Below, in pieces: positions 50,244 to 58,377 of a stretch of DNA of 64,000 nucleotides. Source of the stretch: Streptomyces sp. YIM 130001. GTDB lineage: Bacteria; Actinomycetota; Actinomycetes; Streptomycetales; Streptomycetaceae. The DNA is taken from NCBI RefSeq assembly GCF_003574445.1, contig NZ_KZ984563.1:170705-234704 (forward strand), written 5' to 3'. Below the pieces are notes generated by a model, which worked only from the letters and a program-made list of their open reading frames with translations, did not search any database and was not told the DNA's origin. Each line of letters opens with the position of its first letter. Position 1 is the first letter of the stretch. The position numbers were made by a program, and so were the translations under genes.

Positions 50244-51586
50244 GCGCCGGCCTCCTCTCCGGCCTCGGTGCGGGCGGTGGCCGGCAGCTGCTCGATGCGG
50301 ACCCGTTCGGGCACGTGCCGGTCGAGGCGGAGTACGTCGATGACGGCTTCGGTGCCGTCCGGCAGCGGCACGGCGAGCCGGTCGGCGACGGCCGGGAAGC
50401 GGCCCAGCCGGTCGACGACGAGCCCGGCCACGGTCCCGTAGTCGTCGTCGCCGGGCAGCGCGATGCCGGTGGCCTCGGCGACCTCGTCGAGCCGGCGCCC
50501 CGCCTCGACGAGCCAGCCGGTGCCGTCGGGGACGGCGACGGTGACGACCCGATCGCTCTCGTCGGCGATGTCGCCGACGAGTTCCTCGGCGATGTCCTCG
50601 TAGGTGACGATCCCGGCGACTCCGCCGTGTTCGTCGAGCACCACGGCGAACTCGTCGTCGCGCTCCCGCATCTGGGCGACCGCGCCCGGCAGCGGGAGGG
50701 TGTGCGGCAGCAGGAGGGGCCGCCGGGCGATCCGCTCGACGGTGGTGTCCTCGAACCGGTCCGCGGGCAGCCGGGTCAGCTCCCGCACGCCGACGACGCC
50801 GATCACGTCGTCGGGGTGGTCGCCGAGGACCGGATAGGCGGAGTGCCCGTGCCGTGCGATGAGCCGTACGGCTTCGTCGGCGGTGGCGACGTTGCGGATG
50901 AACACGGAGTCGGAGCGGGGGACGCGCACCTCGTCGAGGGTGCGCTCCGAGAACTCGAGTGCGTGGTCGAGGAGTTGGGCGGTGTGCCCGGGCAGGTGGC
51001 CGCCCTCGTGGGATTCGTCGATGAGGTGGCCGAGTTCCTCGAGCGTCGCGCCGTGATGGAGCTCCTCGACGGGTTCGATGCCGACCTTGCGGAGCAGTCG
51101 GTTCGCGGCACTGTCGAAGATGTGGACGACGGGCCCGACGATCTTGAGGTACGTGAGTGTGGAGCCGGCCAGAGACTTCGCCAGACGTTCCGGTACCGCC
51201 AGGGCGAGGTTCTTCGGGGCGAGCTCGCCGACCACCATCTGCAGCACGGTCGCCACGACGAAGCCGGTGACGACGGAGATCGCGGAGACCGCTCCGGTGG
51301 ACAGCCCGGTTCCCTCGAGGGCGGGGGTGAGCAGGGCCGACACCGAGGGCTCGGCGAGGAAGCCGACGACGAGTCCGGTGACGGTGATGCCGAGCTGGGC
51401 TCCGGAGAGCATGAAGGACAGGCGCTCGAGGATCTTCAGGGCGCGGGCCGCCCGATGGTCACCCGCTTCGGCATCCCGGGCGAGGGCGAGCCGGTCGGCG
51501 GCGACGTAGGCGAACTCCTGCGCCACGAAGTAACCGGTTCCGGCGGTCAGTACGAGCACGGCGAGCAGGCCGAACACGGCACTCAT
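50240..51586 (-). CDS. CNNM/CBS/CorC-HlyC membrane protein (full form)
   Basis: A 448-residue paralogue of the next gene. It has the CNNM domain (YFVAQEFAYVAADR, LSGAQLGITVTGLVVGFLAEP, MVVGELAPKNLALAVPE), two CBS repeats around residues 215-340 and a C-terminal CorC_HlyC domain near 360-440 (DGTGWLVEAGRRLDEV, YGTVAGLVVDRLGRFP). The two genes are co-transcribed and translationally coupled, suggesting a heteromeric complex for divalent cation handling. Confidence 0.92.
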   Translation of the reverse strand: MSAVFGLLAVLVLTAGTGYFVAQEFAYVAADRLALARDAEAGDHRAARALKILERLSFMLSGAQLGITVTGLVVGFLAEPSVSALLTPALEGTGLSTGAVSAISVVTGFVVATVLQMVVGELAPKNLALAVPERLAKSLAGSTLTYLKIVGPVVHIFDSAANRLLRKVGIEPVEELHHGATLEELGHLIDESHEGGHLPGHTAQLLDHALEFSERTLDEVRVPRSDSVFIRNVATADEAVRLIARHGHSAYPVLGDHPDDVIGVVGVRELTRLPADRFEDTTVERIARRPLLLPHTLPLPGAVAQMRERDDEFAVVLDEHGGVAGIVTYEDIAEELVGDIADESDRVVTVAVPDGTGWLVEAGRRLDEVAEATGIALPGDDDYGTVAGLVVDRLGRFPAVADRLAVPLPDGTEAVIDVLRLDRHVPERVRIEQLPATARTEAGEEAGA

Positions 51587-51900
51587 CGCGGATCACCGGC
51601 CTGATCGCGGACGGCGGCGGGCCGGCGGCCCGGGCCCGGAGTGGCGGAGAGGGAACTGGGAGGCTCACCCATTGCGGGAACGTGGCTCCTTCGTCGGTGC
51701 CGGCCCGTGTGGAGCGCGGCGTCGGGGGCGTAGTTTCTACACGCACTGTAGAGGAATCGCAAACGCTCGCGAGTCGTGCGGTGGGGCTCCGGAGCACGCG
51801 TGCGCGCTCCGAGGACTCGGATGCCGCGGGGTCGCCCGAGCCAAAGTACCCGGGCGGTGTCGCCACTTGCGACCGACGCTCGGCCGAGCGGGCACCGCGG
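51587..51900. other. 314-bp intergenic region with TCTACA dyad
   Basis: No gene is seen. TCTACA-CGCAC-TGTAGA lies at 51736-51752 (6-bp arms), upstream of the CNNM operon. A weak hairpin GTCGC/GCGAC (51859-51873) and palindrome GCTCGGCCGAGC (51878-51889) lie just past the LCP stop and may terminate it. Confidence 0.5.
51736..51752. promoter_or_regulatory. TCTACA...TGTAGA dyad upstream of CNNM operon
   Basis: TCTACA and TGTAGA, spaced by 5 bp, form a perfect dyad that is very similar to a second copy at 53371-53386. The A/T-rich half-sites stand out from the G+C-rich surroundings. Confidence 0.5.
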
Positions 51901-53286
51901 TCACCTCAGTGACGTGAAGTCCTCGCCGACCACGAGTGTCACCGCTCCCGCCGTCGCCTCGTCCGACGCCTCCGCCTTGGCGCCCGGCAGGCGTGAGCGC
52001 AGCACCTGCGCCTGCGCGCGCTGGTCCGACGGGTAGGTGACGCGGGTCTTCTCCTCGGTGTCCGGCGCATTGCCGGTACCGGTGACGGTGTAGCCCGCCT
52101 GCTTGAGCTCCTCGGCCGCCTTGCCCGCCAGGCCGCCTCGGTCGGTGCCGTTGAGTACCTGGACGCGTACGTCGCGCGCGTGGGGCCCGTTCGCGGCGTC
52201 GCCGGCCACCCGCTTCTTGTCGACCTCCTTGTCCTTGGCCAGGGAGGTGAACAGCTGCGCGGCCTGCGGGTACTGCCAGACCACGTTGGCCCGGTCGGTG
52301 GGGACGTCGAGTTCCCTCGGATAGTTCGGCACCGTGAGGAAGGTCAGCCGGTCCTCCGGGACGCCCTTGAGTTCGGTCGCAAGGCCGGCGAGGGGCCGGA
52401 CGCCGGCGAGTGAGCGGTCGGTGGTGATCGAGCCGGTGGCGGCCTTCAGGAAGCCGTAGAGATCGCCGGGGCTGGTGAGTTTCTGCTTGGCCCGGTCGGC
52501 CAGGGCCCGCATGAACTCCTGCTGGCGCTCGATCCGGCTGATGTCCGAGCCGTCCCCGACGCTGTAGCGCGTGCGTACGTAGCCGAGTGCGGCCTCGTCC
52601 TTGACCGTCTGGCAGCCCGCCTCCAGGTCGAGGTCGGCCTTCTTGTCGTGGATGGCCTGCTTCGGGCAGACCTCGATGCCGCCGAGGGCGTTCACCATGC
52701 CTTTGAAGCCCTGGAAGTCGACGGACGTGAAGTGGTCGATGCGCAGTCCGGTGTTCTGCTCCACGGCCCGGATCGTGCAGGCCGCGGCGCCCGCGACCTC
52801 GCCGGTTGCGCCACCGATCGCGAACGCCTCGTTGATCTTGAAGTGGTGGGCCGCCGACCGCGTGCCGTCGCCCTTGTCGCAGGCGGGCACCTCCACCCAG
52901 GAGTCGCGCGGGAACGACACCACGGTCGCCCATTTCCGGTCCGCCGCGATGTGCACGACCATCAGGGTGTCCGACTGCATCGTCGTCAGCCCCTTGCCGT
53001 ACTTGCCGTTGTCGCCGTCCCGGCTGTCGGAGCCGACGACCAGGATGTTCTTGGAACCGGGGCTCAGTTTCTCGGGCCGGTCGCCGCCGACCTTGCCGTC
53101 GATGTCGGCTGCTCCGATGCTGCCGTCGAGGTCCTGGTACACCCACGCACCCACACCCGCCACGGCGAGTATCAGCACCGAGAAGACCCCTGCGGTCCAC
53201 AGCATGATCCTGCCGCGCCGCGTCCGCTGCCCCCGTCGTGCACGCCCGGCGGGCCGCGCCTGTCGACCACTGCCCCGTTGCCCCAC
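51901..53286 (-). CDS. LytR-CpsA-Psr (LCP) family protein with LytR_C domain
   Basis: A 461-residue membrane enzyme that attaches wall polymers (teichoic acid or arabinogalactan-type) from lipid carriers to peptidoglycan. A basic N-terminus precedes the transmembrane helix IMLWTAGVFSVLILAVAGVGAWVY (about 28-50). The LCP core has SDSRDG, VVSFPRDSWVEVP and TRYSVGDGSDISRIERQQEF, the conserved Arg/Asp set. The C-terminal LytR_C domain is VRVQVLNGTDRGGLAGKAAEELKQAGYTV. The GTG at 53286 is chosen because GAAGGG lies 7 bases upstream and an earlier ATG at 53406 would place the dyad inside the gene. Confidence 0.92.
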   Translation of the reverse strand: MGQRGSGRQARPAGRARRGQRTRRGRIMLWTAGVFSVLILAVAGVGAWVYQDLDGSIGAADIDGKVGGDRPEKLSPGSKNILVVGSDSRDGDNGKYGKGLTTMQSDTLMVVHIAADRKWATVVSFPRDSWVEVPACDKGDGTRSAAHHFKINEAFAIGGATGEVAGAAACTIRAVEQNTGLRIDHFTSVDFQGFKGMVNALGGIEVCPKQAIHDKKADLDLEAGCQTVKDEAALGYVRTRYSVGDGSDISRIERQQEFMRALADRAKQKLTSPGDLYGFLKAATGSITTDRSLAGVRPLAGLATELKGVPEDRLTFLTVPNYPRELDVPTDRANVVWQYPQAAQLFTSLAKDKEVDKKRVAGDAANGPHARDVRVQVLNGTDRGGLAGKAAEELKQAGYTVTGTGNAPDTEEKTRVTYPSDQRAQAQVLRSRLPGAKAEASDEATAGAVTLVVGEDFTSLR

Positions 53287-53370
53287 CCTGTCGCCCTTCA
53301 GCACCCGGCCGTACGCGGCCTGTTGACCCTCGGATCCCGTGGCGGGTGATCCGCAGCACGGAAATCGCAC

Positions 53371-53386
53371 TCTACACACGTGTAGA
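53371..53386. promoter_or_regulatory. TCTACA...TGTAGA dyad upstream of LCP gene
   Basis: TCTACACACGTGTAGA is a near-perfect palindrome lying 85-100 bp before the LCP start. It shares half-sites with 51736-51752. The form is reminiscent of BlaI/MecI-like operators (CTACA..TGTAG), which would fit wall-linked regulation, but that link is inference. Confidence 0.5.
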
Positions 53387-53480
53387 AAGTGACGTGCGTG
53401 CAGCATGCAGCGGTTCCCCCGCGTCAGTCGGACCGCGCGAGCCGCCGCACTTCCGGCGGCCCGAGTCCGCGCCTATCGGG

Positions 53481-54803
53481 TCACCCGTCGCTCCCCAGGG
53501 CCAGACCGTGCACGATCGGCCCGGCGTCCGGCGCCGCCCCGAGACGGGCCCCGGCGGCGGAGGGCTGCCAGGAACCGAGCGGACGCGAGGCCGAGCCGAG
53601 TTCGGTGGCCGTCAGTTGAGCCAGACCGACGGCGTATCCGGCCATGAGGTGGTCGCGCCGGATGCGGGCCGCGTCCGCATCCGGCGGGGAGCCGAGGCCC
53701 AGGAGTACCGCTCCGGTGCCGGCCAACCACCCCTGCCCCGCCGCCCACTCCCCGAGCCGGGGGCGTACGTCGCCCGGGGCGAGCGGGCGCAGCGCGGGGC
53801 CGCCGTCGGCCGCTGCCTCCGCTCCCGGCCGAAGGCCCACGACCTCGTCGCCGCCGAGCGCCACGCACCACTCGAGTTCCGGCGCCGCGGCGGCGGCCCG
53901 GACCAGCACCCGCGCCAGGTCCGCACGCGCGGGCGTACCGCCGACGGGAGGTTCCGCGCTGCGCCGGGCGCCGATCACCCGCTCCGGTACGGGACCGGCG
54001 GGCGCGGACCAGGTGGCCGCGGCCCCGCCCGCGTCGGCCACCGCGACCAGGGCCTGCCAGGTGCGGCGCAGTACGGACGGGACGGGCAGCGGGTCCGCGG
54101 GCAGTGGCGCGTCCGCCAGTGGTTGCGCCGCCCAGCGCCTCAGTGCCGAGGACGGGGCGTCGGCCACCGGGTCGAGGACGACGGCGGCGAGCGGGTGCAG
54201 GGGTTCGCTCCCGCCCCAAATGGCCTCCCACTGGGCCGAGTTCGGCAGACCGGCAGCGGCGGAGAGCAGTGCCCCGTCGGCGTCGGTGCAGAACGAACCC
54301 GCGCCGCCGGCTGTCAGCGCGGCGAGTGCGTGGCCCACGTCCAGGAGCAGCAGCGGGAACGCCCGGTGCGCGTAGTGCGAGACGGTGCGGCGCGCGGCGA
54401 CGGTCAGAACGGCGAGGCAGCCTTCGGGTGCGTCCTGCGGCGCAGGGCCGCGGCGTCGGACCCGGTGGGTGAGCGGATCGTAGGCGTATCGGCCCGGCGC
54501 GAGCAGCCCACCGCCCGGTCCGACCAGGAGCTGAACGCCGACGGGGTATCGGGCACCGGCCGACGGCAGGGGCCGCCTCTCCTGTCCGCCGGTGGCGGCG
54601 AGCGCGCGACGCAGCACCCGGCCCCATGCCGGGGCGGCCTCTCCGTCAGGCGGTGCCGCGCCGATCGCCTCCGCGGAGGCGGGCCACAACGGGTGTCCGC
54701 CGGAAGGGAATCGGGACTCGGGCTCTTCCTTCGAGCGGGCCCGGGCCAGTGCCTCCCGGGCCGTCGGGGTGGCTGACGGCGTGGCGCCGACGGGCAACGA
54801 CAT
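53481..54803 (-). CDS. Tandem SagB/ThcOx-like nitroreductase-fold oxidoreductase
   Basis: A 440-residue protein. The first half has GQERRPLPSAGARYPVGVQLLVGPGGGLLAPGRYAYDPLTHRVRRR and a later SHYAHRAFPLLLLDVGHALAAL, landmarks of SagB-type FMN dehydrogenases that oxidise azolines in RiPPs. The second half repeats a reduced nitroreductase-like pattern (RRSAEPPVGGTPARADLARVLV, then LAGTGAVLLGLGSP and HLMAGYAVGLAQLTATELGSA). No TOMM cyclodehydratase, precursor or protease is adjacent. GGAGAG is 6 bases before ATG 54803. Oxidoreductase fold is likely; a RiPP role is not supported by context. Confidence 0.82.
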   Translation of the reverse strand: MSLPVGATPSATPTAREALARARSKEEPESRFPSGGHPLWPASAEAIGAAPPDGEAAPAWGRVLRRALAATGGQERRPLPSAGARYPVGVQLLVGPGGGLLAPGRYAYDPLTHRVRRRGPAPQDAPEGCLAVLTVAARRTVSHYAHRAFPLLLLDVGHALAALTAGGAGSFCTDADGALLSAAAGLPNSAQWEAIWGGSEPLHPLAAVVLDPVADAPSSALRRWAAQPLADAPLPADPLPVPSVLRRTWQALVAVADAGGAAATWSAPAGPVPERVIGARRSAEPPVGGTPARADLARVLVRAAAAAPELEWCVALGGDEVVGLRPGAEAAADGGPALRPLAPGDVRPRLGEWAAGQGWLAGTGAVLLGLGSPPDADAARIRRDHLMAGYAVGLAQLTATELGSASRPLGSWQPSAAGARLGAAPDAGPIVHGLALGSDG

Positions 54804-54856
54804 CGCGCTTCTCTCCGTACGGTGGCGGTCCCGCCGGCCGGGGCCGCCTCATGCTG

Positions 54857-54880
54857 CCGGGCCCGTGCAGTGGGCCCCGG
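54857..54880 (-). terminator. Hairpin after methyltransferase gene
   Basis: GGGCCC (54859-54864) and GGGCCC (54872-54877) form a 6-bp stem with a 7-nt loop, extended by CC/GG with one bulge. It lies 17 bp past the stop at 54897 and before the next gene. Confidence 0.55.
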
Positions 54881-54896
54881 ACCGACTGTGTGCCGT

Positions 54897-55622
54897 TCAG
54901 CCCTCGCGTCCCACCACCAGCCAGGTCGAGGGCAGTTCGATGCGGGTGCCGTCGGAGGTGAATTCCGTCGTGCTGAGGGTCAGTCGGCCGTCGGCGATGA
55001 TCTCGAGTCCGGCCTGCCGGAAGCAGGCGAGCAACTCCTCGTCGCTGACGTCGGCCGGAGCGATGCCGTGACCGAGCACCGGCGCGAGCTTCGGCGGCGG
55101 TCCTGCGGGCCCGCGGGCGTGGCCCATCAGCACCGGCCCTGCGGCCTCGGCCAGTTCGGTGACGAAGGCACGGCCGCGGTCCCCGAGCAGGGTCGCGATG
55201 GATTCGGCGAGCGGCCGCCGGTCGGCGGGCTCGCACTGGTGCAGCACGCCACGCATATAGACGTTGACGTCGCCGAGCTCCGCGTGCAGCTGCTGGACCT
55301 CGACGGGCTCCACCGCGTCCAGTTGCCGGTAGTCGGCCACGCCCGCGACATCGACCGCACGGGCGGCCTCGACGGCCGCACCCGACAGGTCGACGCCCAC
55401 GGCGCGCGGAAACCGGCCCGCGAGGAAGCGGGTCTGCGTGCCGTTCCCGCATCCGAGGTCGACCAGGGGCAGCCCTGGCGCGGTCACGTGCGGTTCGAAC
55501 AGGGCGAGATGGGGCTCCGAGGTGAACTCGGCGCCGGAGTCCCAGAAGACGGCACCCTCCTCACGGGGTGCTTCGCTCCAGAACGACTCCCAGGCCTCGC
55601 GGTACCGCGTCGTGACACTCAT
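54897..55622 (-). CDS. Class I SAM-dependent methyltransferase
   Basis: A 241-residue enzyme with motif I LVDLGCGNGTQTRFL near residue 53, motif II GVDLSGAAVEAAR and motif post-I LDAVEPVEVQQLHAELGDVNVYMRGVLHQ. The N-terminus YREAWESFWSEAPREEGAVFWDSGAEF resembles SAM-dependent methyltransferases of the Streptomyces TehB/thiopurine-like type. GGGGAG is 7 bases before ATG 55622. It is followed by a hairpin before the SagB-like gene. Substrate unknown. Confidence 0.88.
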   Translation of the reverse strand: MSVTTRYREAWESFWSEAPREEGAVFWDSGAEFTSEPHLALFEPHVTAPGLPLVDLGCGNGTQTRFLAGRFPRAVGVDLSGAAVEAARAVDVAGVADYRQLDAVEPVEVQQLHAELGDVNVYMRGVLHQCEPADRRPLAESIATLLGDRGRAFVTELAEAAGPVLMGHARGPAGPPPKLAPVLGHGIAPADVSDEELLACFRQAGLEIIADGRLTLSTTEFTSDGTRIELPSTWLVVGREG

Positions 55623-55714
55623 GATCAGCTCCCCACTTCCGTAAGGATCGGTCTACCTGCGACGGGGCACACGGACAAGGCGCCGGGGCATTCCTTCACT
55701 GATCATTCTTTTTC

Positions 55715-55731
55715 GGGCGCCGTGCGCGCCC
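55715..55731 (-). terminator. Hairpin after SpoIIE-type regulator
   Basis: GGGCGC (55715-55720) and GCGCCC (55726-55731) form a 6-bp stem with a 5-nt loop, 28 bp past the stop at 55759. A run of five T on the + strand flanks it. Confidence 0.4.
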
Positions 55732-55758
55732 CCTCGGTCAGGGACGGACGCAACGGCG

Positions 55759-58218
55759 TCAGCGTGTCCTGCGTCCCCGGCGCCGGGCGGGCAGCGACAG
55801 CTCGAACCAGACCGTCTTGCCGTCGCCCGCGCGGCTCGCGCCCCACTCGCGCGAGAGGCTGTTCACCACCGCAAGGCCCCGGCCGTACTCGTCGTCCGGT
55901 CCCGCGCTGCGCAGGGTGGGCAGGGTGTGCTCGTCGTCCTCCACCTCGCAGTGCAGGGTGTCGGTACGCACCAGCCGCAGCTCCACGGGGCGCCGACGAC
56001 CGTGGCGTACGGCGTTGGTGACCAGTTCGCTGACCATCAGCTCCACGGACTCCGACCGGTCCGCGAGATCCCAGGCGGTCAGCTGCGCGCGTACGACGGA
56101 CCGGGCGCGGGCGACCTCGCCGGGTTCCAGGGCGAACTGCCAACTCGCCACAGAATCGGGCGAGATGGCGTTCAGCCGGGCCATGAGGAGCGCCACGTCG
56201 TCCTTGCGGCCACCGCGGGTGGCCAGCGACCGGATGATGGTGTCGCAGGCGTCGTCCATCGAGGCGGCGGGGTGGGCGGCCGATTCGCAGAGCGTCGCGA
56301 GTCCGACACCGATGTCCTCGCCGCGCACCTCGACCAGGCCGTCGGTGCACATGACGAGACGGTCGCCCGGGGCCACCGGCACCCGTACCGTCTCGAAGGG
56401 GACGCCACCGACTCCGATCGGTGCCCCGGTCGGCAGTTCCAGGAGATCGCTGCGGCCGTCCTCGGCGCGGACCACGACGGGCGGGATGTGTCCCGCGTTG
56501 GCCATCTGCAGTTCGCCGGCGATCGGGTCGTAGACCGCGTAGAGGCAGGTCGCGAGGTACTGCTCCCCGAGCCGCTGCGCGAGGTCGTCGAGATTGCGCA
56601 GAAGCTGGGCAGGCGGCAGATCGAGCGCCGCCATCGTCTGCACCGCCGTACGCAACTGGCCCATCATCGCTGCCGAGTTGAGACCGTGGCCCATCACGTC
56701 ACCGACCACCAGGGCGGTGCGCGAGCCGGGCAGTTTGACGGAGTCGAACCAGTCGCCGCCGACTCGGCCGAGCAGCGTGCCGGGCAGATAGCGGGTGGCG
56801 ATGTCGCAGCCGGCCATGCGGGGCGCGATCTGCGGAAGCATCGAGTCCTGCAGGGTCTCGGCGACACTCTCCTGGTACGTGTACATCCGGGCGTTGTCGA
56901 GGACGAGGCCTGCGCGGGCGGCGAGTTCGGCGCCGGTTACGCGGTCCATGTCGTTGAACAGGACGCGCTCCGGGTGGCGCAGCAGCACCATGAAACCGAG
57001 CACCACCGTGCGCGCCTTGAGCGGCACGACCAGCATGGAGCGGTTGTTGATCAGCGGACGGATGTCGCGCTTCTCGAACTGCGAGGCGATCGCGGTGCCC
57101 ATCTCCTCGCTGATGCTCGGCACCAGGACCGGTTCGCCGGTGGTCATGCACTGGAAGAACGGCGTGTTCACCGGGAACGGCATGGACTCGCCGACCGGCA
57201 CCACATCGTCCCACCGCCCCGGTTCGTCGGTGTGCTCGACGGCGACGCGGTGCCACATGGTGGTGGCGTCCGGAACTCCCTCGGGGAACCCCTCGCCCGC
57301 GACGACCTGCTCACGCAGATACGTGCCTGCCACATCCGTGAAACGCGGGACGACGGCGCGACTGACCTCGAGGATCGTCTGCGAGAGGTCGAGCGAGGAA
57401 CCGATGCGCCCGCTCACCTCGTTGAGGAACTCGAGGCGCTCGCGGACCGCCGCGTACTCGAGGTCCTCCGCCTCGTCGTCGGGATGGTGCTGTGCGGGGA
57501 TGCCCGCTGCCGCGTCCTCGACGGCGCGGCGCCTGCGGGCCCGGCGTTCGGCGCGCCGCGGCACACCCCAGTCGGGCGTCACCGGAACGCGGTCGTGCTG
57601 GCTGAACTCAAGGACCGGATAGCCGAGTTCGAGAACCTGCGAGACGATCCGGGACCCCTCGGACACGCTCATGCTGGGCAGGATCTCGGGGAACCTGCGG
57701 GCCAGTTCCTGCGCCCCGGCGAACTCGGTGTGCAGGGCGAACCCGGGCGCGATCCGCTCCAGCGCCTCCGCGTCGCCGTCGTCGGTCAGCCGCTCGGCGT
57801 CCGCAGCGAGTACCAGCAGCCGCTCCGGGCCGGGGCCGACCAGCGGGTAGGCCCACCACAGCGCGTCGGTACGCTCACGGCCGGGCTCCGAGACACGGGC
57901 GCGGCCCGCGGCGGGGTACGAGGTGTGACCGTGCAGCGAGGTCTCCAGATCCGGCCCGATCTCGCCGTACGAGTCGACCGGCGCACCGAACTGCTCGTCG
58001 GCGTACGGCTCGTCGGCGTCGGGCAGGGCACCCGAGACGGGCAGCAGGTCCGCGGCGGAGCGGCCGACCGCGTCCTCCTTGCTGCAGCCGAACAGCCGTC
58101 GTGCACCGCTGCTCCAGTGGGTCACCAGGCCCGCGCCGTCGATCACGACCACGGCCAGCGGAATACGCCCGGCCACGGCCGTCTGCATGACCGTCCCTCC
58201 CGGGGCGCCACGCTCCAT
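55759..58218 (-). CDS. PAS/GAF/SpoIIE phosphatase/HATPase multidomain regulator
   Basis: An 819-residue regulator. A PAS domain at about 10-65 (IPLAVVVIDGAGLVTHWSSGARRLFGCSKED) leads to a second PAS-like region, a GAF domain near 275-440 (LDLSQTILEVSRAVVPRFTDVAGTYL), a PP2C/SpoIIE phosphatase near 460-680 (GDWFDSVKLPGSRTALVVGDVMGHGLNSAAMMGQLRTA; metal aspartates in GDWFD and VGDVMGHG) and a C-terminal HATPase_c (SVELMVSELVTNAVRHG; RGLAVVNSLSREWG). Combining phosphatase and anti-sigma kinase domains marks the Streptomyces stress/SigB-type partner-switching family. ATG 58218 with AAGGAG 8 bases upstream. Confidence 0.92.
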   Translation of the reverse strand: MERGAPGGTVMQTAVAGRIPLAVVVIDGAGLVTHWSSGARRLFGCSKEDAVGRSAADLLPVSGALPDADEPYADEQFGAPVDSYGEIGPDLETSLHGHTSYPAAGRARVSEPGRERTDALWWAYPLVGPGPERLLVLAADAERLTDDGDAEALERIAPGFALHTEFAGAQELARRFPEILPSMSVSEGSRIVSQVLELGYPVLEFSQHDRVPVTPDWGVPRRAERRARRRRAVEDAAAGIPAQHHPDDEAEDLEYAAVRERLEFLNEVSGRIGSSLDLSQTILEVSRAVVPRFTDVAGTYLREQVVAGEGFPEGVPDATTMWHRVAVEHTDEPGRWDDVVPVGESMPFPVNTPFFQCMTTGEPVLVPSISEEMGTAIASQFEKRDIRPLINNRSMLVVPLKARTVVLGFMVLLRHPERVLFNDMDRVTGAELAARAGLVLDNARMYTYQESVAETLQDSMLPQIAPRMAGCDIATRYLPGTLLGRVGGDWFDSVKLPGSRTALVVGDVMGHGLNSAAMMGQLRTAVQTMAALDLPPAQLLRNLDDLAQRLGEQYLATCLYAVYDPIAGELQMANAGHIPPVVVRAEDGRSDLLELPTGAPIGVGGVPFETVRVPVAPGDRLVMCTDGLVEVRGEDIGVGLATLCESAAHPAASMDDACDTIIRSLATRGGRKDDVALLMARLNAISPDSVASWQFALEPGEVARARSVVRAQLTAWDLADRSESVELMVSELVTNAVRHGRRRPVELRLVRTDTLHCEVEDDEHTLPTLRSAGPDDEYGRGLAVVNSLSREWGASRAGDGKTVWFELSLPARRRGRRTR

Positions 58219-58377
58219 GGCCTCGGCTCCTTCCCAGGACGGCGCAGGATCTGCGCCGTCACAACCACGGTACGGGGCGCGCGGGTTGCCATGTGAGGCA
58301 TCCGACGAATTCGGCCGTGCGCCCTGTACCGACCGTGCCGCGCCGCTACCCTCGCGGGCCGGGTGCACGGTGGCGGT

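Noticed and set aside
53481..55622. Complete RiPP gene cluster
   Set aside because: No precursor, cyclodehydratase or protease gene is present beside the SagB-like protein and methyltransferase.
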